58,240 bases of DNA, taken from a virus. Shown one piece after another: positions 10,397-22,434 of the stretch. Position 1 is the first letter of the stretch, and every line of letters starts with the position of its first letter. The notes beneath the pieces are model-generated. The model searched no databases and was not told the origin of the DNA. It worked only from the letters and a program-made list of their open reading frames with translations. Location: IMG/VR virus record IMGVR_UViG_3300046167_000591, positions 1 to 58,240 of that record. One strand, written 5' to 3'. The position numbers and the translations under genes were made by a program.

Positions 10397-13300
10397 ATGG
10401 CAACTGATGTAAATTTATTCTTAGATAACATTTTTGGCGGTGATAACGACAAAAAGAAAGAAGAAGAAAAAAAGAAAAAAGAAGAACAAGCAAAGAAAAA
10501 AGACTCTGCAATGAGAGGTGTGGTTGCGGAGTCAACTGCAACTGCTGCACCTCAAATAAAAGATACGGCTTTACCTTCGGACGATGGTTTATCGGACTCA
10601 CAATCAGCTAAAAAACTTCTAGACGACTTATTTGCTGATTTAGACAAACCGGTTGAGCCTGCTGTAGAATACAAACCTATAGAAACTCAAAAAGCCCCAG
10701 CAATTGCTACTGTTAATTTAGAAAAACAATTAGCAGGAACTGGTTTTACAGTTAAAACAAAACAAGGGCTTAGAGGACAAACTGTAGAAATAACTTCACC
10801 TACAGGTAATACAAAAGATTTTCTTACACAAGACTATACTGTTTCGGCTACAGCGTTTGGCCCAGGGGCATCATACACTAATGACATTGAAGAAATGAAT
10901 TCATTTGTTAATAGTGAAATGCTTACAAAAAGCGCTAATGACTCAAGAAAACAAGAAGAAGACGATTTAAAACAAAACATTACCGAATACCTTGAAAAAG
11001 CAAAAGATTCAGGTGATATAATTAATTATGATTACTTTTTGCCAGAAATGTATGGCGGATCTGCAACAGCTTTAAGTCAAGAAAATTATGGTAATGTAAC
11101 ATTTGATAGCGTTTTAAAAGATTTTAAAAATTCTGAAGAGTATAAAAATTCTCAGTATGTCAATGAATTTAAGTTAGAAGATTTATTTATAACGCAAACT
11201 AAAACATTAGCTAATATAGATAAACAAGAGTTAAATACAGAACTTTTAGTAAGACAAGCCAACGCAGTTAAATTAACAGATGATCAGTTATTAGCAAACA
11301 AAGAAAAAGAATTACAAGGCACTAGAAATACTTTAGATAGAGAATATGTAGACTTAGTAGTTGAAATAGAAAGCTTAAAAGGTAAAACTGATCCTGAAAG
11401 TTTACAAAAACTTGAACAGCTACAAGAAAGACAAAAAAATCTTGTAGAAAACGAAGTAAAAATTCCATCATTTTTTGATTTATTTAAAGTAAACCCAGCA
11501 ACAGCTGGTTCAACTTATTTAGCAGCTTTATATACAAAAGCAACAAGTAAAGTAGGTGAAGAAGCTAAAATGTTATATGACTTAGATGGTAATTTACTTA
11601 TTGATACTAACCAAGATGCGGTAAGTACTTCCGATGCTGGTGTATCTGCTTCAAAATATGCTGGTAGCGATCAAGATTTTATTACTAATGAATATAACCG
11701 CAATTTAGTAAATTGGGGTAAAAGTGATATATTAGGAAGTGAAAAAATTAATGTACGTATTAATCAAGAATATGTACCATTTGCTTTTAACAAATATAAA
11801 GAAGAAGAGTTAGGAGTTTATAGCGTTCCTTTAAAAGAATTAGCTAAATACAGAAATAAACTTTTTTTAGGAGATAAAAATTTATTTGAAGTAATTCAAG
11901 ACCTTACTTCAGCTAAGCAAAGATTTGAAAACGAGGGTATAATACCTGAAGGTGAATTTGTATCTAACGAAGAAGAGTTATTTCAACTTGTAGATACTTA
12001 TGCTAGACAAAGAAAAGAAATAATATCTGATGCAACTGCATTAGAATCCATGCGTTATGGTTTTGATCCTGCTACTTTAGGTGATGATTCTTTAAACTTC
12101 ACTATGGATGTTACTAAAGAAGTTGTAGATAACTTTAAAAATTCTTTTGTTAAGACAGAAGATTTAGATAAGCCAATTACAACTACTATTCAAGTAAAGC
12201 AACAGTTAGCTGAAACAATACCCAATGATTTACAAGAATTAGGTATATCTGAAGAATATATTAAAACATTGAAACCAAGTTTAGCAGTAGGGGCTTTACA
12301 AGGTGTTGCTGGAATGTCTGAAGATTTAGTTGAGTTTGCATTATTTGATATAGCGGCAACCGCAGGCGAAGGCGCTATAGTCAAACTAGCTAGTAAAATG
12401 CCAAAAATAACAGCTGCATTAAAAGGCTCAAAACTTGTTTATAATGATAAGTTTAAAAATACCGCAAAAACAGCTTACGTTTTAGCAAAAGAAGAAGTTA
12501 AAATGAAAACTGTATTTGATGAAAACTATCACATGGGTGGTGGTGTTGCATTTGCTGGTATGGGTATGTTATCAAAAAAATACTTTCCGCTTAACTTTGG
12601 AGCAAATAGATTAAACACTTTAATGGGTGTACCAAAAGAAGGTGTAATATTTGCAACATCTTCTGAATTAGCTAAATTTACAGAAGGTGGTATTTCTTCA
12701 ATGGCTGGTGGTAAAACTTTTAAAAGACATTTAGATGAAAATTATTCTGACTTTGACGAAGTATCACGTGAATATTTAGGTAACATAATGTTTGGTAGTT
12801 TACTTAATATTAAAGGATTAAGTACAACAGCAGTAAAACGACTTTATAAAGGTGAAGCTCAATATGAATGGATGTCAACCAAGGCTATTGATAAACTAAA
12901 CAATACAGCTACAAAAAATATAAAATCGATTTCTGCTGAAATAAACGAAAGAGCAGAATTAGGAGATAAAGCAGAAGATTTAAAATCTCTTGAAGATAAT
13001 TTAATTAAAAACTGGAATGTATGGAATACAACCAGGTTTATACAAACAAACTTAAGAGATTTACAAGATTTAAGAAGCGGTGATGTAGAAAAAGTTACAA
13101 AATGGTATAAAAAATATCAAAAAGAAAATGTAGAAACATTAAGAAAAGTGTCTGGTAACGATGCTGCTCAAATTATTTATTCTACTGATGCTACTAGATT
13201 TCAACCAGGTGAGCAAGCTAAATATACATCAGATGGTAATATTGAGCTAAACATAAAAGCTATTGCCAATAAGAAAGAAGCTGCTGATCCAAATCTTGTA

Positions 13301-16300
13301 TCGCATGAAATGACGCATGCAATAACAGAAAGAATAAGTAAAAACAATCCTTTATTTTTAAAGAACTTTTACAACAAGTTAGAATCAGAGTTTCCTGAAT
13401 TAATTGCAGATATTAAAGAACAATATAAAGAAGAAATTGGAAAAGATCCTTCAATACTTGAAAAAGAGTTTATTTCTTTTGTTGCTCAAAGATTAGGTAA
13501 TAAAGAATTCTATAACAACTTTAGTGTTGTTTCTGAAGGTGAAACTACATTTTTCCAAAAAATAGCTAATTGGACAAAAAACTTTAATAAAGAAAATGTA
13601 GGATTCGACCCATCAATTGCATCTAAAAAAGATTTAGTTAAGTTTTGGGCTAATTTAAGTATAAAGCTAAATAAAAATACTTTAACCGCTTCTGACTTAA
13701 AAAAGCTTGAGCAATTAGGTTTATCTGAAGCATACGAAGTACCGGTTGAATCTAACGCTGAATCAAAAGATTTTAAAGCAAAAGATTTAGGTACTGATTT
13801 AGAACAAGCAAGAGACTTATTAGAAGTATATAGAGGTATAAAAGCAGCTGATACACCATTAGCAAAAAGAGCAATGGAAATTAGAGCTACTAATCCCGCT
13901 GTTGCTGAAAAAATGCTTGCTGACTCAAAAGATAAAGCTTTTGGTGAGTTAATAGTATCATTTGAACCAATGGTTAATAAAGAAGCTGGTCGTATTAATA
14001 CACAGTATGGTATTAGCAGAGAAGAAGCTGTTGCAGAAGTTCAAATAAACGCTATAGACTTAATTAATACATACAAGCCTTACTTAGCTATCATTGAAAA
14101 TGGAAAGTCTGTTAGCATCGCTGAAAAGGGTGTTAAAATGAAAAACATTATAGAAAGAGTTAATGCTGGTGAAATTTCATTTGATTTAAATAAACCAAAC
14201 CCTGTTGACCTTGCTGGTTATATTAGCAGAAACTTACCACTTAGAACAAATGCAATATACGCAAAGTATACAGAAGCAAACAAAGGCGGTGAGCTATTTA
14301 AAACAACTAGCATTGACGAAATACGTGAATTATCCGCTGATGATATTGCTGGATATGCTGGTGGCTCTGCTATGGAATCTACCGCCAAAGCTAATACAAG
14401 ATTGATTGAAGCTGTTGATGCACTTATTCCAGATGCTGTTAAAAGAAGCAATTACAATCAAGGTGTTATTGATTTAATGACTGAAGAAAACATTACAGAC
14501 TTTGGTTATCCTGCTGTAAAAGGAACTAATCCAGAAGCTATTATGGACGCTATGTCTGGTGGCAATCTTGTTGTTAAACCTAATGGCAAAATTAATAAAG
14601 CAAAAACTTTTGCAAACATTAGAGAATGGCTACGTAAAGATAACAATGCTAGTTTAATATATAAGTACTTTCCGCTTGGTGCTAAAAAACAAGCCGAAGG
14701 TTTAAAATCTGCTACTAAAGTAGCTAAGTCTATACTTAATAATTTTTATGAAAAAGGTGAAAGAGCTACTATGCTTGAAGGAACTGCCGCTGGTTTATCA
14801 GTACAAGAAAAAGTACCTTTTGATAGAAATAACTTTTTAGAAAAAGTAGGAGCTATAGGCAGCAAAGACAGAAACAAAGATACTTTACTTGAAGCAATAA
14901 TAAATGAAGTTGATAGATCAACAACAAATAGAGTTGTTAGAAAAGAACTTGAAATACAAGGTAAAGAAGATAAGCTATTACAAGAATTAGCAGATGGTAA
15001 GTCTGAAGATTTATTAGTAAAAGAACTTGACCCTGAATTTGAAAATTTAAGAATTCAATTAGCTGCTAACTTAGCTGTTGATAATATTGTCCTCAAAGCT
15101 TTTGATGAAGTTCTTGTAGATGCTAAAATGGACGACGCTATATTTAAAAAGTTTGCAAGTTTAAAAGGTGAAGAAAAAACAGCAGCTCAAGAAAAATATT
15201 TAAATGAGTTTGCAAAGCCTTTTGTAGCGCTTATGCCTAATGAATTTAAACAAGTATTAACTTCTCCTGGCGGAAAAGTACTAAATTCATTTATGGAAAA
15301 GTATTTATTGTATGGCAATAAAAGTAGAGGAGCCGGAGATTTAGGTACAAAAGGCGGACCTGGTTTTCAAAAGCAATTAAGAAATTTTTATGAAGATGCT
15401 AAAAAAGATACACAATTTCAAGAGCTTATTGACCCAAAAAGCAAAACTTACGATGTTGAGGTAGCCGAAGCTTGGAATGCTATCAAAGATAATTTAGAAG
15501 CATTTGAAGCAACTACAAGTACTCAAATAAATAAATATAACTTTGCTGGTGGAAAAGTTTTTGAAATAGCTGGTAAATCTAAAAATCCTGTTAAAGCTGG
15601 AAAAGAAATTGTAGCAGAACTTGATAGAATATATGGTGAAGGCAAAGGTGTTAAAACTTATGAAAAGTTAGGTAAGCTTACTCAAGATGTAGACTTTTTT
15701 ATGCAGCTTATGTTGAAAAAATGGTATGAAAGTGTGCCAGAAGGAGAATTAAAAGAAAAAGCTAAAGAAAACTTGTATTTATTAAAAACAGGCACTACAA
15801 ATGTATTAGAATCAGATAGAATTTTTGCACCATTAAGATATATTCAAGTTGGTGTTAAAAAAGCTTATTTAGAACATATAGTTTCATCTTTAGAAATATC
15901 TACAGCCAACTATATGGACATAATAAACGGTACTTTTAGCAAAGAATCTTTTGATGGTACCAGAAGCCTTTATTATACCGCTGCAATTAAACCGTCTAGT
16001 GCTAAATTGTTGGATAAAGTTTGGGGCAGTACTACAAATATAGCCTTGCATAGATTTTTTGCTGATCCTGAGTTAGCTAAAAATACTATAGACTTATATG
16101 CTCCTACAAAAAATAATACCCAGTTTAAAACTGTAGAAGAAAATTTAAATGCAATATACGGTAAACCGTTTGTAGAAAAACAATTTACTATAGCTAAAGA
16201 AGCAAAGTCATTGTATGAAAAGTCTATGGATTTGTCTTCAAAAGATTTAAGCAAAGACCCTATAAGTGATTTAGAATCTATAGCTCGTATGTCAAATGTA

Positions 16301-18906
16301 GATGTTGCTCATGATTTAGCAAGAATCAGAAACAAGAAAAATAAAGGTATTAGTGTTTTTGATTTTGATGATACACTTGCTAGAAGTAAATCTAATGTAT
16401 TATATACAATGCCTGATGGTAGAAAAGGGAAACTTAATGCAGAAGAGTTTGCTAAAAGAGGTGATGAACTATTAGCTCAAGGTGCTGTTTATGATTTTTC
16501 TGAATTTAAAAAAGTAATGCAAGGATCAAAAGGACCTTTGTTTGAGTTAGCTAAACAACGTGGTGAAAAGTTTACAACTAAAGATGTATTTGTATTAACA
16601 GCTAGGCCACCTGAAAGTGCGGTAGCAATACAAAAGTTTTTAAAAGAATCTGGTTTAGATATTCCTTTAGAAAATATTACAGGTTTAGGAAACTCTTCAG
16701 CACAAGCTAAAGCAGACTGGGTTGTAAATAAAGCTGCTGAAGGTTATAATGATTTTTACTTTGCTGATGATGCTATTAAAAATGTTAAGGCTGTTAAAGA
16801 TGCTTTAAGTGTTTTAGATGTTAAGTCCGATGTACAACAAGCATTTGCTGCTAAAGATTTAAACAAAGAGTTTAATAAATTAGTTGCATCAAAACTAGGT
16901 ATTGCTCCAAGTAAAAATATAAGTAAAGCTAGAGCTGAAATGTTGGGTAAAAAGAAAAAAGGCACCTGGTTTATTCCTTATTCCAATGAAGACTTTATGG
17001 GATTAATGTACCCTTTATTTGGCAAAGGCAAAAAAGGTGATGCTGATGTAGAATTTCTTAAAGATGCTTTAGTAAGACCTTTTGAAAGAGGTGAATATAA
17101 TATTTCAAAAGAAAGAGCCACGCTAGCTAGAGACATGTCAGCATTAAAAGATCAAACAAAAAAGTTAAACCCAGGCACAACTAAAAAACTAAAAAATACA
17201 GTTGACGAAGCTTTTACTGCAGAGCATGCTGTTAGAGTTTATATATGGGGTAGACAAGGTATGGAAGTACCTGGCCTTAATAAAAAAGATATACGTAAAT
17301 TAACAAACTACGTTAAAGCAGATAAAGATTTAGTTGAATATGCTGAAAACTTAATGTTATTAGGTAAAAGCAGCAAATACCCTGAGCCAACTAAGTATTG
17401 GGCCGGCGGCAATATATCAAATGACTTTAGAAACAGTTTATTAACTACAAGAAGAAAATATCATTTAGCTGAGTGGATTCAAAATAAAAATGAAATATTC
17501 ACGCCAGAAATGTATAATAAACTTGAAGCAACTTTTGGTAAAGGATATGTTGAAGCTTTAAAAGAATCTTTAGCTGCAATGGAAAGAGGTAAAAATAGAC
17601 TGCCTAGTAAAAATAAACAGTTTGATAAGTATTTAGATTTTGTTAATGGATCTGTTGGTGCTGTAATGTTTTTAAATACTAAATCCGCAGTGTTACAAAC
17701 ATTGTCAACATTAAACTATTTAAACTGGACAGATAACAATCCAGCTGCGGCTGCTAAACAATTTGCAAACATACCAAAGTTTTCAAAAACGTTTATGGAA
17801 TTATTCAATTCTGAATATTTAGTTAATAGACGTGATGGTTTAAAAATCAATGTAAGTGAAGCTGAACTTAACGATGTTTTTAAAGATAGAAATAAAGTTG
17901 AAGCATTTTTTAACTTAATGATTAGAAAAGGTTTTGCTCCCACAAGGTATGCTGATTCTTTTGCAATTGCATTAGGTGGTTCTAGTTTTTATTTAAATAG
18001 AATAGAAACTTATAAAAAGAATGGTTTATCTGAAGCTGAAGCTAAAAAAGAAGCATTTGTAGACTTTATGGAAACATCAGAACAAAGTCAGCAGTCTTCA
18101 AGAACAGATAAAATTAGTCAAGAGCAAAGAGGGCATTTAGGACGTCTTATTTTGTCTTTCGCTAATACACCAATACAATATAATAGATTAATGAAAAAAG
18201 CTATTATGGACATTAGAAATGGTCGTGGCGATGTTAAAACAAATGTTTCTAAAATATTGTATTACGGCGCTGCTCAAAATATTATATTTTCTACTTTGCA
18301 GTCAGCTTTATTTAGTATGTTTTTTGATCCAGATATGGACGAAGACGATAAAATGGAAAAATATGTAAAAGTTGTAAATAGCACTTCTGATTCTTTCTTA
18401 CGTGGTTTAGGTGTTGCTGGCGCTACTGCGGCAATGCTTAAAAATGTTGGAATCAAAATATACCAAGAGCATCAAAAAACAAGACCAGAATATGATAAAG
18501 CAGCTTTAGAAGTACTAAGTATTTCGCCGCCTTTAGATTCTAAGATCACTAAGTTAATGCAGGCTGGTAAAATATTCATGTATGAAAAAGATGCAATACA
18601 AGAAGAAGGGTGGTCATTAAATAACCCTGCTTGGCAAGCTGGTGCAAAAGTATTTGCGGCTGGTACTAACGTAGGTGTTGACAGGTTTTTTATTTTTAAA
18701 GAACAATATGAAAACCTTACGGATGATAATCTAGCAATGTGGAAAAGAATATCGCTGCTGGTGGTTGGCAGAATTACGAATTAGATATTGAAAGAGATGA
18801 AAGAAGATTACCACTTAAAAAGCCTTATAATCCATTTAAAATAAGATTAAAAGATGCTACTAAGCCAAAAATAAATTTAGATTTAAATATAAAACTTAAC
18901 TACTAA
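10397..18906 (+). CDS. Giant internal virion protein with HExxH and HAD-phosphatase motifs, C-terminal frameshift
   Basis: About 2835 residues if a one-base loss near 18755 is corrected; as written the frame stops at 18784 (2795 residues), but the next frame continues as GGWQNYELDIERDERRL up to taa at 18904. Visible parts: a Lys/Glu coiled segment at residues 15-35; a zinc-protease motif HEMTH at 970-974 with a possible third ligand in EKEFISF about 50 residues on; a segment at about 1180-1320 resembling sigma-70 region 2; a complete HAD-type set with FDFDDT at 1988-1993, the FVLTARPPES motif about 75 residues later and FYFADDAI near 2115; and a C-terminal part (about 2560-2720) with a hydrophobic stretch. 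Giant multi-domain ejected proteins of this type are known from marine phages; which domains act in the host is unknown. Confidence 0.75.
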
Positions 18907-18910
18907 TATT

Positions 18911-19051
18911 ATGGGAAAAAAAGATGCGTGTTATCACAAAGTAAAATCAAGGTATAGAGTGTTTCCATCTGCTTATGCTAGTGGAGCTTTAGCTAAATGT
19001 AGAAAAGTTGGCGCTGCTAACTGGGGCAATAAAAGTAAAAAGAAAAAATAA
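18911..19051 (+). CDS. Small basic Cys-containing protein
   Basis: 46 residues (MGKKDACYHKVKSRYRVFPS and so on), Lys-rich, two Cys. The pattern KDACY-xKVKSRY-x-V-xPSAYASGALxKCRKVGAxNWG is one I recall as very common in marine phages, usually beside the Arg/Lys-rich protein encoded next. It ends in TAATG, sharing bases with the next start. Function unknown; a small nucleic-acid-binding or virion-associated role is a guess. Confidence 0.7.
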   Translation: MGKKDACYHKVKSRYRVFPSAYASGALAKCRKVGAANWGNKSKKKK

Positions 19052-19326
19052 TGGCTGTGCGTAAAACAAAAAAAGGCGCAAACTTAAGACGTTGGTTTAA
19101 AGAAAAGTGGATTGATGTTCGCACTGGTAAACCATGTGGTAGAACCAAAGGCGAAAAAAGAGGTACACCTTATTGTAGACCTTCCAAAAGAGTATCAAGC
19201 AAAACACCTAAAACATCAGGTGAAATGTCTGCTGCTGAAAAGAAAAGAAAAATTGCTGAAAAGAAAAGGTTAGGACAACCAGCTGGCAAACCAAAAAGAG
19301 TTAAAAACGTTAAGCGTAAAAAATAA
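19051..19326 (+). CDS. Small basic protein (DUF5872-like)
   Basis: 91 residues, about one third Lys or Arg, with the conserved block LRRWFKEKWIDVRTGKPCGR and later YCRPSKRVSSKTPKTSGE. I recall this as the DUF5872-type family of marine viruses. It overlaps both neighbours by one base (TAATG junctions), so the genes are translationally linked. The charge suggests nucleic-acid binding; no enzyme motif is seen. Confidence 0.7.
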   Translation: MAVRKTKKGANLRRWFKEKWIDVRTGKPCGRTKGEKRGTPYCRPSKRVSSKTPKTSGEMSAAEKKRKIAEKKRLGQPAGKPKRVKNVKRKK

Positions 19327-19613
19327 TGGCACCAGAAATAAACGAATCAACCAAAGTGACTGTGGATTTAAAAACAGTAGGATTAATAATTGGTGGAGCA
19401 ATTTCATTAGCTGCAATGTATTTTACTTTAAAAGCAGATATAGAATTAGCTAAAGAATTGCCGGAACCTACTATTAGCAGAACAGAATACGATTTAAAAG
19501 ATCAGCTTATTCGAGAAACCATTATAAATACGCAAGAAAAAGTTGAAGAAAATAGTGATAAATTAGACAAAATAGACGGAAAGCTATATGAAATAATTGA
19601 AAAAGGTAGATAG
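19326..19613 (+). CDS. Single-span membrane protein, holin-like
   Basis: 95 residues: one hydrophobic segment at about 18-37 (VGLIIGGAISLAAMYFTL) then a charged coiled coil (residues 50-93). Such one-span proteins with a coiled-coil tail lie next to endolysins in many phages and can act as holin or spanin-like components. It is three genes upstream of the M15 peptidase. The GTA-type protein at 48085 is a competing holin candidate. Confidence 0.55.
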   Translation: MAPEINESTKVTVDLKTVGLIIGGAISLAAMYFTLKADIELAKELPEPTISRTEYDLKDQLIRETIINTQEKVEENSDKLDKIDGKLYEIIEKGR

Positions 19614-19615
19614 TA

Positions 19616-19936
19616 ATGAAAAATTTAATTACTTTAATAATATTGTTATGTAGTACCTGGGTTTTTTCTCAAGATTATAAAATAGTACAGGTTAATGCTA
19701 AATGGAACACTGCAAATGACGTAAAACTTCCTGACTATATATCTGGAGTTAAAGTTATTTACATATATTTAGAAAATCAACAATCTAATTTAAAAAATCA
19801 AATAAAATATGTTCCAACTATTCTTTTATTTAAAAACAATAAACCAATAGTGCAATGGACATCTAATTTAAGCTTTAAGTTAATAATACCTAAAGATCAA
19901 TTAATAAATGAAATAAAATTTCATATAAATAAATAA
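19616..19936 (+). CDS. Secreted thioredoxin-fold-like protein
   Basis: 106 residues with a clear signal peptide (MKNLITLIILLCSTWVFSQ), a style typical of Bacteroidota. The mature part has a thioredoxin-like rhythm: a strand (VKVIYIYLE), a helix, then YVPTILLFKNNKPIVQW with the cis-Pro signature of thioredoxins. No CxxC is present, so it is unlikely to be a classical disulfide reductase. It lies between the holin-like protein and the endolysin, suggesting a periplasmic role in lysis or envelope interaction. The fold call is by motif only. Confidence 0.5.
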   Translation: MKNLITLIILLCSTWVFSQDYKIVQVNAKWNTANDVKLPDYISGVKVIYIYLENQQSNLKNQIKYVPTILLFKNNKPIVQWTSNLSFKLIIPKDQLINEIKFHINK

Positions 19937-19944
19937 ATTAAATT

Positions 19945-20427
19945 ATGAATGTACCTAAATTTATTATAAGTGAACATATTACACTTAATGAAGCTGTTCA
20001 TTCTAATACCGCAAAAAGAAAAGGTATAGATAATACGCCAAACCCTGAAGCTGTATTAGCTATGAGTAAACTAGCTGAAAACGTGTTTGAGCCACTTAGA
20101 GCACATGTAGGTGGACCAATAAAAGTTAATAGTATGTTTCGCTCAGAAGAATTAAATAAAGCGATAGGGGGCTCTAAAACAAGTCAACACTGTAAAGGCG
20201 AAGCAATTGATATTGATGACATTTACGGTCATGCTACCAATGCTGAAATGTTTATGTTTATATGGGACAACTTAGATTTTGACCAACTTATATGGGAATT
20301 TGGTACTGATGAAAATCCATCATGGGTACACGTAAGTTACGTTTCACCTGAAGAAAATCGTAAACGTGTATTAAAAGCTGATAAAATAAATGGCAAAACA
20401 GTTTATAGTGTAATGCCAAAAGAATAG
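19945..20427 (+). CDS. Endolysin, peptidase M15 family
   Basis: 160 residues, no signal peptide. The M15/VanY-like zinc ligand pattern is visible: SMFRSEELNKAIGG, then SQHCKGEAIDID (His and Asp ligands), then WVHVSY (the third His). M15 endolysins cut peptide cross-bridges of peptidoglycan at the end of infection. It is the last gene of the rightward unit, followed within 50 bp by a strong terminator, and is preceded by membrane and secreted proteins that fit a lysis cassette. Confidence 0.85.
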   Translation: MNVPKFIISEHITLNEAVHSNTAKRKGIDNTPNPEAVLAMSKLAENVFEPLRAHVGGPIKVNSMFRSEELNKAIGGSKTSQHCKGEAIDIDDIYGHATNAEMFMFIWDNLDFDQLIWEFGTDENPSWVHVSYVSPEENRKRVLKADKINGKTVYSVMPKE

Positions 20428-20473
20428 GAACAAGAAGAAAATGGGCGCCATACCCAAAGTTCCTGTAACCAAG

Positions 20474-20504
20474 AAGGGGAAGCTTAACGGCCTCCCCTTT
20501 TTTA
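20474..20504. terminator. Bidirectional intrinsic terminator between converging units
   Basis: Stem AAGGGGA (20474-20480) pairs with TCCCCTT (20493-20499), with an inner GC/GC extension and a TTAACG loop, followed by T-rich sequence to the right and preceded by A-rich sequence to the left, so it can stop transcription from both sides. It lies between the endolysin stop (20427) and the nrdA stop (20506). Confidence 0.85.
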
Positions 20505-20505
20505 A

Positions 20506-22224
20506 TTATCCATCACATGCTATACATTCTTCCATAGCTTTACTCGCTATATCTCCACGTAGCACGGATTCAGTCCGCATGTAATACAAAGTTTTAATAC
20601 CTTGCTTCCATGCTTCCATGTGTACTTGGTTAATCCACTTAGGCGTAGCTTCCTTAGGAAACGCTAAATTCAAACTCATAGCTTGATCTATATATTGTTG
20701 CCTAACTCCAGCTTGCTTAACCAAATCTAATTGATTAATTTCTTTAAATGTTTTAAATACTTCTTTAAACGGTATTTCACCTGGTAGCATTATATCATTC
20801 AGTTCGTCGATACCTTGTACACTTCCGCCGTCTTCCAGGATCTTATCCCATATTTCTTTCGTGTTAAGTTTGAATTTTCTTAAGTACTTAACTAACGTCG
20901 GGTTTTTCCTAATGAAAGTACCTTTAGCGGTCTGCTCAGTAAATACATTGGCAGCCCAAGGCTCAATACCAGGACTAATGTTACCACTAAGCTTGCTGTT
21001 ACTGACAGTAGGAGCAACAGCCCTAAGATGCGTATTACGATAGCCAGTATCACGGCACCAAAGCGGCTCCCCGTAGGTTTCGGCCAAGGCTCTAGAAGCT
21101 CTTTCAGACTCAATCTTAATTTGCGAAAATATTTTCCTAGTCTCATACTGAGCCAATAAACCTTCGAAAGGAAGGCCATTCTCTTGGAGATATGTATGCC
21201 ATCCGAGGACACCCAAACCCAGTGCTCGCCCTTTTTCCGCAGATCGAACAGCGTTTTCAAATCCACGCATTCCTTTGGCCCTTTGAATAAATTCCTCAAG
21301 CACGCCGTCAAGAAACCATATGGCGTCATAGATAATATTAGTATCTTTCCATTCTTCATATTTTGCTAAGTTTAACGATGATAGACAACATACAAAGCTG
21401 TGACTTTCATCTGTGTGTAAAGTTATTTCAGAACATATGTTAGTCATATGCACTTTTAATCCATTCTTTTTATATGCAGCTGGATTAGCTTTATTAGTAT
21501 TTCCTTTATATAAGATATACGGTTGTCCAGTAGCTTTTCTTTTTCTAATAAGTTTAAGCCACTTAGATCTTGCTTCTGCATCTCCTTGATCAACTCTTCG
21601 CATAAACTTGTCGCCAACAACTGCGCACTGATTAAGATTAAGTGATTGTCTATTGACATCTCCTTTAGGTTCTCTAATTTCAAGCCATTCTTCAAAGTCT
21701 TCGTGTTCAATATTGAGATTAACAGAGGCAGCTCCTCTTCTAACATTTCCTTGGTTTGTTGCAAGAATTGTTGAGTCATAGATTTTACAAAAAGGGACCA
21801 CTCCGTCTGATGTTCCATTACCAGTAATTTTAGATCCGGCAGGTCTAATCATATTAATGCCTACACCAACTCCCCCGCCGTGTTTAGCTAGCAGCATCAT
21901 TTCTAAGTTTTTTCCACCAATCTCTTGTATACTATCACCAACATCGATACCAAAGCAGCTTATAGGTAAGCCGCGATCAGTACCAGTGTTAGATAATACA
22001 GGCGAAGCTAAGCATAGCCAGCCGTTCCATATATATTCAAAAAACCTTTCAGCTAATTCGGGTCTATATAATCTTCTAGCCACGCTAGTAGCAACCCTAT
22101 TATAAGCATCACGAGGACTTTCGCCAGGAAGTAAATAACCACCAGCGATTGTTTTTTTGTATATTTCATTATCACCCCATTTTGGATAGTCTTCACCTTT
22201 TACCCATTCATTATTCCACGCCAT
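20506..22224 (-). CDS. nrdA: Ribonucleotide reductase large subunit, class I
   Basis: 572 residues, lacking the N-terminal ATP-cone of cellular NrdA, as often in phages. Active-site residues are present: Cys90 (PISCFG), the radical-site triad NICSE (Asn262, Cys264, Glu266), the partner Cys in SFVCCLSSLNL (about 279-280), the Tyr pair LYYMRT (547-548), and a C-terminal redox tail ECIACDG with Cys567 and Cys570. It reduces ribonucleotides to deoxyribonucleotides with the NrdB protein encoded upstream. It is the last gene of the leftward unit. Confidence 0.95.
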   Translation of the reverse strand: MAWNNEWVKGEDYPKWGDNEIYKKTIAGGYLLPGESPRDAYNRVATSVARRLYRPELAERFFEYIWNGWLCLASPVLSNTGTDRGLPISCFGIDVGDSIQEIGGKNLEMMLLAKHGGGVGVGINMIRPAGSKITGNGTSDGVVPFCKIYDSTILATNQGNVRRGAASVNLNIEHEDFEEWLEIREPKGDVNRQSLNLNQCAVVGDKFMRRVDQGDAEARSKWLKLIRKRKATGQPYILYKGNTNKANPAAYKKNGLKVHMTNICSEITLHTDESHSFVCCLSSLNLAKYEEWKDTNIIYDAIWFLDGVLEEFIQRAKGMRGFENAVRSAEKGRALGLGVLGWHTYLQENGLPFEGLLAQYETRKIFSQIKIESERASRALAETYGEPLWCRDTGYRNTHLRAVAPTVSNSKLSGNISPGIEPWAANVFTEQTAKGTFIRKNPTLVKYLRKFKLNTKEIWDKILEDGGSVQGIDELNDIMLPGEIPFKEVFKTFKEINQLDLVKQAGVRQQYIDQAMSLNLAFPKEATPKWINQVHMEAWKQGIKTLYYMRTESVLRGDIASKAMEECIACDG

Positions 22225-22426
22225 CTTTTACCTCCTTTTCTGCTACAGCTTGAATAAGTTGAGCTTCAGCTTCTTTAAAACCTGGAAAGTACTTTAATAA
22301 TTCATAAGTACCAACACTCATTGTTTTAGTATTACTTGATTCTTTTAATAAATGGTCAATAACTCTTGTTATTGCATCTATCTTTTTTTCTAATAAGTCT
22401 AATCGACTTTGTTTTTGTCCTTTCAT
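22211..22426 (-). CDS. Small coiled-coil protein between nrdB and nrdA
   Basis: Starting at the ATG at 22426 (rather than further upstream) it has 71 residues: a Lys/Leu-rich helix (SRLDLLEKKIDAITRVIDHL) then a short C-terminal helix. It overlaps the nrdA start by 14 bases. Position between two RNR subunits suggests co-expression only; no glutaredoxin-type CxxC is seen. Confidence 0.55.
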   Translation of the reverse strand: MKGQKQSRLDLLEKKIDAITRVIDHLLKESSNTKTMSVGTYELLKYFPGFKEAEAQLIQAVAEKEVKDGVE

Positions 22427-22434
22427 ATTGTTAA

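Noticed and set aside
10397-18906. Virion RNA polymerase in the giant protein (as in N4)
   Set aside because: No convincing T7/N4 polymerase motif order was seen; the HExxH and HAD motifs explain the recognisable parts, and a sigma factor with host polymerase is a simpler route.
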